NCBI RefSeq assembly: GCF_002356355.1
Contig: NZ_AP018052.1
Span: forward strand, 1,240,001 to 1,304,000
DNA length: 64,000 bases
Direction: 5' to 3'
From: Thiohalobacter thiocyanaticus
GTDB lineage: Bacteria > Pseudomonadota > Gammaproteobacteria > Thiohalobacterales > Thiohalobacteraceae
Part shown: one piece after another, positions 59,336 to 64,000 of the stretch
How positions within the stretch are numbered: position 1 is the stretch's first letter
Layout: each line of letters opens with the position of its first letter
Translations under genes and position numbers: made by a program
Notes under the pieces: generated by a model
What the model saw: the letters and a program-made list of their open reading frames with translations, nothing else
The model's database searches: none
What the model was told of the DNA's origin: nothing

Positions 59336-59345
59336 GGGCTGCAGC

Positions 59346-60002
59346 ATGGCCGAAGGCTACAAGACCGATGACGAACAGGCGGAAGCGATCAAGAAATGGC
59401 TGCGCGAGAATGGCAGTGCCCTGCTGACCGGAATCATGCTCGGTCTGGCTGCGCTGTTCGGCGGCAAGGCGTGGATGCAGTACCAGGAGCAGCAGTCGAT
59501 GGCGGCTTCCAACCTCTACGCCCAGTTGAGCAACGCCGTCTCCCGGGGGGAGGCGGCCGCGGCGGCCTCGACCCATGAGACCCTGCTCAACGAATACGCG
59601 GGCAGCAGCTATGCCGTGCTGGCCGCGCTGCAGATCGCACGCCTGCAGCTGGATGAAGACAAGCCCGAGGCGGCCCGGGCGCAGCTGCAATGGGCCTACG
59701 AGCGTGCCGACGACGGGCCGCTGAAACATACAGCGCGTGTCCGCCTGGCGCGGCTGTACATCGCCCAGGGCGAGTTGGGCCGTGTCCGGGCCCTGCTCGA
59801 TGAGGTGGCCGACCGCGGCAGCTATGCCGTGATCTATCATGAATTGGAGGGCGATCTGGCCATGGCGCATGAAGACTATGCCGCGGCCCGCACGGCCTAT
59901 CAGGCGGCGCTGGCGGCCTATCCGGACGATCTCCCGGGACGTTCTCTGCTCGAGGCCAAGCGTGACGATGCCGCCCGCGTCGGCGGGGAAGGGGCGGCCT
60001 GA
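59346..60002 (+). CDS. yfgM: YfgM family ancillary translocon protein
   Basis: Bitopic inner-membrane protein of 218 residues. The short cytoplasmic N-terminus carries DDEQAEAIKKWLRENGSALL, the transmembrane helix is about 23-43 (LLTGIMLGLAALFGGKAWM), and the periplasmic part is a TPR-like helical repeat (about 60-205). In E. coli YfgM associates with SecYEG and the chaperone PpiD and helps outer-membrane protein biogenesis. Lies 10 bases after hisS and shares its last base with the bamB start region (ATG 60002), the usual hisS-yfgM-bamB order. Confidence 0.93.
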   Translation: MAEGYKTDDEQAEAIKKWLRENGSALLTGIMLGLAALFGGKAWMQYQEQQSMAASNLYAQLSNAVSRGEAAAAASTHETLLNEYAGSSYAVLAALQIARLQLDEDKPEAARAQLQWAYERADDGPLKHTARVRLARLYIAQGELGRVRALLDEVADRGSYAVIYHELEGDLAMAHEDYAAARTAYQAALAAYPDDLPGRSLLEAKRDDAARVGGEGAA

Positions 60003-61150
60003 TGCGTGTTCTGCTGCCCCTGCTGCTGTTGACGCTGGCGCTGCCCGGCTGCGCCTGGCTGCGCGGCGATGACAATACCGAGCCGCCCACCGAGTTGCAT
60101 GATTTCGAGGCCGAGGTCGAGCTCGAGCGCCTGTGGTCGCGTGATATCGGCGCCGGCACCGATGACAGATTTCTGCGCCTGCAGCCGGCGGTTGACGGTG
60201 GGCGCATCTTCGCTGTGGATCACCAGGGCCGGGTGATGGCCCTCGAGGCCGCCAGCGGCAAGCCGGTGTGGGAACGTGATACCGGGCTGGCGGTCAGCGG
60301 CGGGGTCGGCACCGGTGACGGCCTGATCCTGGTCGGCAGCATCGAAGGCGAAGTCCTGGCGCTGGACTGGCGTGACGGCGCCGAGGTGTGGCGCGCCCGT
60401 GTCTCCGGTGAGGTGCTGGCGCCCCCGCAGGCCGATCGCGGCGTGGCCGTGGTGCAGTCGGTCGACGGCGATGTTACCGGGCTGGACTCAGCCACCGGCG
60501 AACGGCGCTGGGTATTCGACCGCACCGTGCCCGCGCTGAGTCTGCGCGGCACCGCCACCCCGACCCTGGTCGAAGGCTTCGCCCTCATCGGCCAGGACAG
60601 CGGCAAGCTGGCCGCGGTGGAGCTCGAACGCGGTCTGCCGATATGGGAGGCCGCCATCAGTCGGCCCGCGGGCCGTTCCGAACTGGAGCGTATGGTCGAC
60701 ATCGACTCGCCGCCGCGCATTCAGGGCAACGCGGTCTACACCGTGACCTATCAGGGGCATGTGGCCGCTGTCGAGGGCAGCAGCGGCAACAAGCTGTGGG
60801 ACCGGGAGATGTCCTCTGCCGTTGGTCTGGATGTGGATTTCCGCCACGTCTATGTCACCGATCAGGACAGCCGGGTCTGGGCCCTGGACCGGCGCAACGG
60901 CTCGGCCATCTGGCAGAACGAGCGTCTGCTGCATCGCCAGCTGACCGCACCCGCGGCGCTGGACGATCATGTCCTGGTGGCCGACCTGGAAGGCTATCTG
61001 CACGCCCTGTCGCGCTTTGATGGCGCCATCGTCGGCCGCACCCGCGTGACCGGCGATCCGATCCTGTCCATCCCGGTGGTGGACGGGGATACGGCCTATG
61101 TGTATGCCAGTGACGGCACCCTGGCGGCGTATAGGATAAGCACGCGCTAG
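60002..61150 (+). CDS. bamB: Outer membrane assembly lipoprotein BamB
   Basis: Lipoprotein of 382 residues with signal and lipobox LPGC at about 14-17. The mature part is an eight-bladed beta-propeller of PQQ-like repeats: VMALEAASGKPVWERDTGLA near 79, VLALDWRDGAEVWRARVSGE near 119, and similar WDRE, ALDRRNGSAIW and LHALSRFDG units. BamB assists BamA in folding outer-membrane proteins. It overlaps the yfgM end by one base. A GTAGGATGGGT palindrome follows directly and separates it from der. Confidence 0.95.
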   Translation: MRVLLPLLLLTLALPGCAWLRGDDNTEPPTELHDFEAEVELERLWSRDIGAGTDDRFLRLQPAVDGGRIFAVDHQGRVMALEAASGKPVWERDTGLAVSGGVGTGDGLILVGSIEGEVLALDWRDGAEVWRARVSGEVLAPPQADRGVAVVQSVDGDVTGLDSATGERRWVFDRTVPALSLRGTATPTLVEGFALIGQDSGKLAAVELERGLPIWEAAISRPAGRSELERMVDIDSPPRIQGNAVYTVTYQGHVAAVEGSSGNKLWDREMSSAVGLDVDFRHVYVTDQDSRVWALDRRNGSAIWQNERLLHRQLTAPAALDDHVLVADLEGYLHALSRFDGAIVGRTRVTGDPILSIPVVDGDTAYVYASDGTLAAYRISTR

Positions 61151-61153
61151 CCC

Positions 61154-61234
61154 GTAGGATGGGTGGAGCGCAGCGCAACCCATCGCGGCGCGGCAAATGA
61201 TGGGTTACGGCGTTCCCGCCTTCACCCATCCTAC
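61154..61234. repeat. Dispersed palindrome, GTAGGATGGGT family, copy 3
   Basis: Begins GTAGGATGGGTGGAGCGCAG and ends CCTTCACCCATCCTAC, with inner CAACCCATC / GATGGGTTAC. Starts 4 bases after the bamB stop. Closest in structure to the copy at 533-615. Confidence 0.8.
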
Positions 61235-61281
61235 TCACTGTGTGTTCCTCGGCCCTGGCACCTGGAACCTGGAATCTGTCA

Positions 61282-62700
61282 ATGTTACCCATCATCGCCC
61301 TGGTCGGACGCCCGAATGTCGGCAAATCGACCCTGTTCAACCGGCTCACCCGCAGCCGGGATGCCCTGGTGGCCGACCTGCCGGGGCTGACGCGCGACCG
61401 CAAGTACGGCGAGGGCAGGATCGGTGATCGGCCCTATCGGGTGATCGACACCGGCGGCCTGAGCGGCGCGGAGGCCGGCATCGATGCCCTGATGGCGCAG
61501 CAGTCCTGGCAGGCGGTGGAGGAGGCCGACGCCGTCATCTTTCTGGTCGAGGCCCGCAGCGGTGTGACCCCCATCGATCAGCAGATCGCCGAACGCCTGC
61601 GCCGCACGCACAAGCCGGTCTATCTCGCCGTGAACAAGGTCGACGGCGCCGACCCGGATACCGCCGTGGCCGAATTCTATGCCCTGGGTCTGGGACAGGC
61701 CTTTCCGCTGTCGGCCGTGCACGGCCACGGCGTGCACGACCTGATCGAACCGGTACTCGAGGCCCTGCCCGAAGCGGCGGAGGCCACAGCGGACAAGGCC
61801 GCCGACGACAGCATCCGCATCGCCCTGGTGGGGCGCCCCAATGTCGGTAAATCCACCCTGCTCAACCGCATCCTGGGCGAGGAGCGGGTGGTCGCCTTCG
61901 ACCAGCCCGGCACCACCCGAGACAGCATCCTGGTGCCGTTCGAGCGCGACGGCCAGGCCTATACCCTGATCGACACCGCCGGCGTGCGCCGGCGCAGCCG
62001 CATCGATGCCGCGGTCGAGAAGTTCAGCGTCATCAAGGCGCTCCAGGCCATGGAGGCCGCGCATGTGGTGATCCTGGTGCTGGATGCCCATGACGGCATC
62101 ACCGATCAGGACGCCACCCTGGCCGGGCTGGCCGCCGATTCCGGCCGGGCGCTGGTCATCGCGGTCAACAAATGGGACGGTCTGGAGACGGATGCACGCG
62201 ATCGCATCAAGGCCGAGGTGGATCGTCGTCTGCCCTTTGTCAGCTTCGCCGAGTTCTTCTATATTTCCGCGCTGCACGGCACCAATGTGGGCCATCTGTT
62301 CGAGGCCGTGCAGCGTTGCTACGCATCGGCCACCGCGAAGTTCTCCACCCCGGAACTGACCCGGATGCTGGAAGCGGCCGTATATGCGCACCAGCCGCCA
62401 CTGGTGCGCGGCCGACGCATCAAGTTGCGCTATGCCCACCAGGGCGGACACAATCCGCCGTTGATCGTGATCCACGGCAATCAGACCCAGGCCATCCCGG
62501 ATGCCTACAAGCGTTATCTGGTAAACTACTTTCGCACCCAGCTGCAACTGGTGGGCACGCCCATCCGGCTCGAGTTCCGCACCGGCGAGAACCCTTACAA
62601 GGACAAGCGCAACAAGCTCACGCCGCGCCAGCAGCACAAGCGCAAGCGGCTGATGAAGAAGGTCAAGTCGAGCGCGGCGCGGAAGAAGCGCAAGCCGTAG
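61282..62700 (+). CDS. der: Ribosome biogenesis GTPase Der
   Basis: GTPase of 472 residues needed for 50S subunit maturation. Two consecutive G domains are present: [14 protein letters not shown] near 9 with NKVDG near 118, and [14 protein letters not shown] near 184 with NKWDG near 295. A KH-like C-terminal domain (about 360-445) and a Lys/Arg-rich tail ([20 protein letters not shown]) follow. Start ATG 61282 (MLPIIALVG) fits the family; an in-frame ATG at 61240 would add 14 residues without motif support. Same strand as bamB, separated by the REP-like palindrome. Confidence 0.96.
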   Translation: MLPIIALVGRPNVGKSTLFNRLTRSRDALVADLPGLTRDRKYGEGRIGDRPYRVIDTGGLSGAEAGIDALMAQQSWQAVEEADAVIFLVEARSGVTPIDQQIAERLRRTHKPVYLAVNKVDGADPDTAVAEFYALGLGQAFPLSAVHGHGVHDLIEPVLEALPEAAEATADKAADDSIRIALVGRPNVGKSTLLNRILGEERVVAFDQPGTTRDSILVPFERDGQAYTLIDTAGVRRRSRIDAAVEKFSVIKALQAMEAAHVVILVLDAHDGITDQDATLAGLAADSGRALVIAVNKWDGLETDARDRIKAEVDRRLPFVSFAEFFYISALHGTNVGHLFEAVQRCYASATAKFSTPELTRMLEAAVYAHQPPLVRGRRIKLRYAHQGGHNPPLIVIHGNQTQAIPDAYKRYLVNYFRTQLQLVGTPIRLEFRTGENPYKDKRNKLTPRQQHKRKRLMKKVKSSAARKKRKP

Positions 62701-62747
62701 TTGGACGTGACGACCCCCTCCATCGCTTCATTTCATATCCAGGCAGC

Positions 62748-64000
62748 ATGATGTTCGAGTACTGGAACCGCAACGCCCTCATCGCATCGCTCCGGGGCTA
62801 CCGCCTCGCCGACCTGCGCGCCGATCTCATGGCCGGCGTGACCGTCGGCATTGTCGCCGTGCCGCTGGCCATGGCGCTGGCCATCGCCAGCGGCGTGCCG
62901 CCCCAGTACGGGCTCTACACCGCCATCGTCGCCGGACTGATCATCGCACTCAGCGGCGGCTCGCGCTACAGCATTTCCGGCCCCACCGCCGCCTTCGTCG
63001 TCATCCTGCTGCCCATCACCCACGAATACGGACTGGGTGGACTGCTGCTGACCACCGTCATGGCCGGCATGATCCTGATCATTATGGGTGTGGCGAGGAT
63101 GGGGCGGCTGATCCAGTACATCCCCTATCCGGTCACCATCGGTTTCACCGCCGGCATCGCTGTGGTCATTGCCGGTCTACAGATCAAGGACTTTCTCGGC
63201 CTGACCACCGGCGAACTGCCGCAGCATTTCCTGGAGAAGCTGGTGGTGCTGGTGCAGGCCCTGCCTACCGCCCGCTGGCCGGACCTGGTCATCGGGCTGA
63301 TCACCCTGTCGGTGCTGCTGCTGTGGACCCGGCTCCGGACCCGCATCCCCGGTCATCTGGTCGCGCTGCTGCTCGGGGCGCTCGCCGCCTGGGCGCTGGG
63401 GCGGCTGTTGCCCGACTTTTCGGTCGCGACCATCAACTCCCAGTTCGGCTACCTGCTCGACGGCGTGACCCGCCAGGGCATCCCGCAGGCGCCACCGTTG
63501 CCGCTGCTGCCCTGGACGCTGCCGGATGCCGACGGCAACCCGATCGGGATCTCCTGGCAGCTGATCCGCGACCTGCTGCCCGCGGCCTTCACCGTGGCCA
63601 TGCTCGGCGCCATCGAATCTCTGCTCTGCGCCGTGGTGGCCGACGGCCTGACCGGCGCCCGCCACCAGCCGGACACCGAACTCATCGGCCAGGGCCTGGG
63701 CAACCTGGTCGGACCCTTCTTCGGCGCCATCCCGGCCACCGCCGCCATCGCCCGCACCGCCACCAACATCCGCGCCGGTGCGCGCAGCCCGGTGGCCGCC
63801 ATCGTGCATGCCCTGGTGATCCTGACCGTGGTGGTCAGCCTGGCCGGCGTACTGGGTCAGCTGCCCATGGCCGCGCTGGCCGCGTTGTTGCTGGTGGTGG
63901 CCTGGAACATGAGCGAGGTGCGGCACTTCGCGCACATCCTCAAGGTGGCGCCGCGCTGCGACGTGGTGGTACTGCTGGCCTGCTTCGGCCTCACCGTGGC
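62748..64000 (+). CDS. SulP family anion transporter, partial
   Basis: First 417 residues of a SulP/SLC26-type inner-membrane transporter; the gene runs past the window end and any STAS domain would lie outside. Seen are the N-terminal DLRADLMAGVTVGIVAVPLA and the SulP signature (MALAIASGVPPQYGLYTAIV), the substrate-site ISGPTAAFVVILLP near 84, and about ten hydrophobic segments. A long insert near 235-265 with PQAPPLPLLPW is unusual. Members carry sulfate, bicarbonate or dicarboxylates (DauA), and the substrate cannot be told here. ATG 62748 or the adjacent ATG 62751 may be used. The ribosome site (CCAGGCAG) is weak. Confidence 0.88.
   Translation, partial: MMFEYWNRNALIASLRGYRLADLRADLMAGVTVGIVAVPLAMALAIASGVPPQYGLYTAIVAGLIIALSGGSRYSISGPTAAFVVILLPITHEYGLGGLLLTTVMAGMILIIMGVARMGRLIQYIPYPVTIGFTAGIAVVIAGLQIKDFLGLTTGELPQHFLEKLVVLVQALPTARWPDLVIGLITLSVLLLWTRLRTRIPGHLVALLLGALAAWALGRLLPDFSVATINSQFGYLLDGVTRQGIPQAPPLPLLPWTLPDADGNPIGISWQLIRDLLPAAFTVAMLGAIESLLCAVVADGLTGARHQPDTELIGQGLGNLVGPFFGAIPATAAIARTATNIRAGARSPVAAIVHALVILTVVVSLAGVLGQLPMAALAALLLVVAWNMSEVRHFAHILKVAPRCDVVVLLACFGLTV

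Overview
The window is a contiguous piece of a high-GC Gram-negative chromosome, almost certainly a gammaproteobacterium. Typical gammaproteobacterial gene orders are present: thiL-pgpA, xseB-ispA-dxs, epmB/efp/epmA, and ndk-rlmN-pilF-rodZ-hisS-yfgM-bamB-der. Several families of intergenic palindromes occur that are common in sulfur-oxidising Chromatiales-type genomes. That narrower placement is a guess. I found no rRNA, tRNA or CRISPR.

Layout. 0-7 kb: end of thiL, pgpA, a YcgR-like PilZ protein, folE2/queD, the isoprenoid operon xseB-ispA-dxs, and a BrnT/BrnA toxin-antitoxin pair whose toxin gene carries a 4-bp insertion. 7.2-15.7 kb: a type I secretion island with an HlyB-like transporter, an HlyD-like adaptor, an unknown membrane protein and a 1443-residue RTX protein. 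It is AT-richer toward its 3' genes. 15.9-21.3 kb: a peroxide-defence block with an exported-looking KatG, a rubrerythrin without rubredoxin domain, a two-cluster Fe-S/CCG protein and a DUF3501 protein. The katG and rubrerythrin promoters share the same -35, -10 and 15-bp palindrome at identical spacing. 21.3-26.7 kb: a CNP1-like exported protein, parE, parC and a 78-residue protein. 26.9-31.8 kb: a secreted RHS protein with a dockerin-like insert, a variable Cys-rich tail and a small membrane protein overlapping its end (candidate immunity protein).

31.8-45.3 kb is rich in signalling genes. A class III adenylate cyclase, a TPR lipoprotein and a sensor GGDEF-EAL protein form one operon. Then come htpX, a DUF1015 protein, a FimX-like degenerate c-di-GMP receptor, a GNAT enzyme and a 599-residue possibly PilZ-like protein. 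Together with the YcgR-like gene and pilF this suggests c-di-GMP control of surface motility. 45.4-48.3 kb holds the complete EF-P and beta-lysylation set. 48.6-52.8 kb is an Mla-type lipid-transport operon ending in trmJ. 52.9-54.6 kb has cysE, iscR and iscX, but the isc core genes normally between iscR and iscX are absent. 54.7-62.7 kb is the ndk-to-der block without ispG. The window ends inside a SulP-family transporter.

The strongest candidates for something little described are: (i) the katG/rubrerythrin twin promoters together with the rubrerythrin-Fe-S-DUF3501 module; (ii) two nested palindromic elements in which one repeat family encloses another; (iii) the RHS effector/immunity unit with a dockerin-like insert; (iv) an operon pairing cAMP synthesis with a c-di-GMP sensor enzyme.
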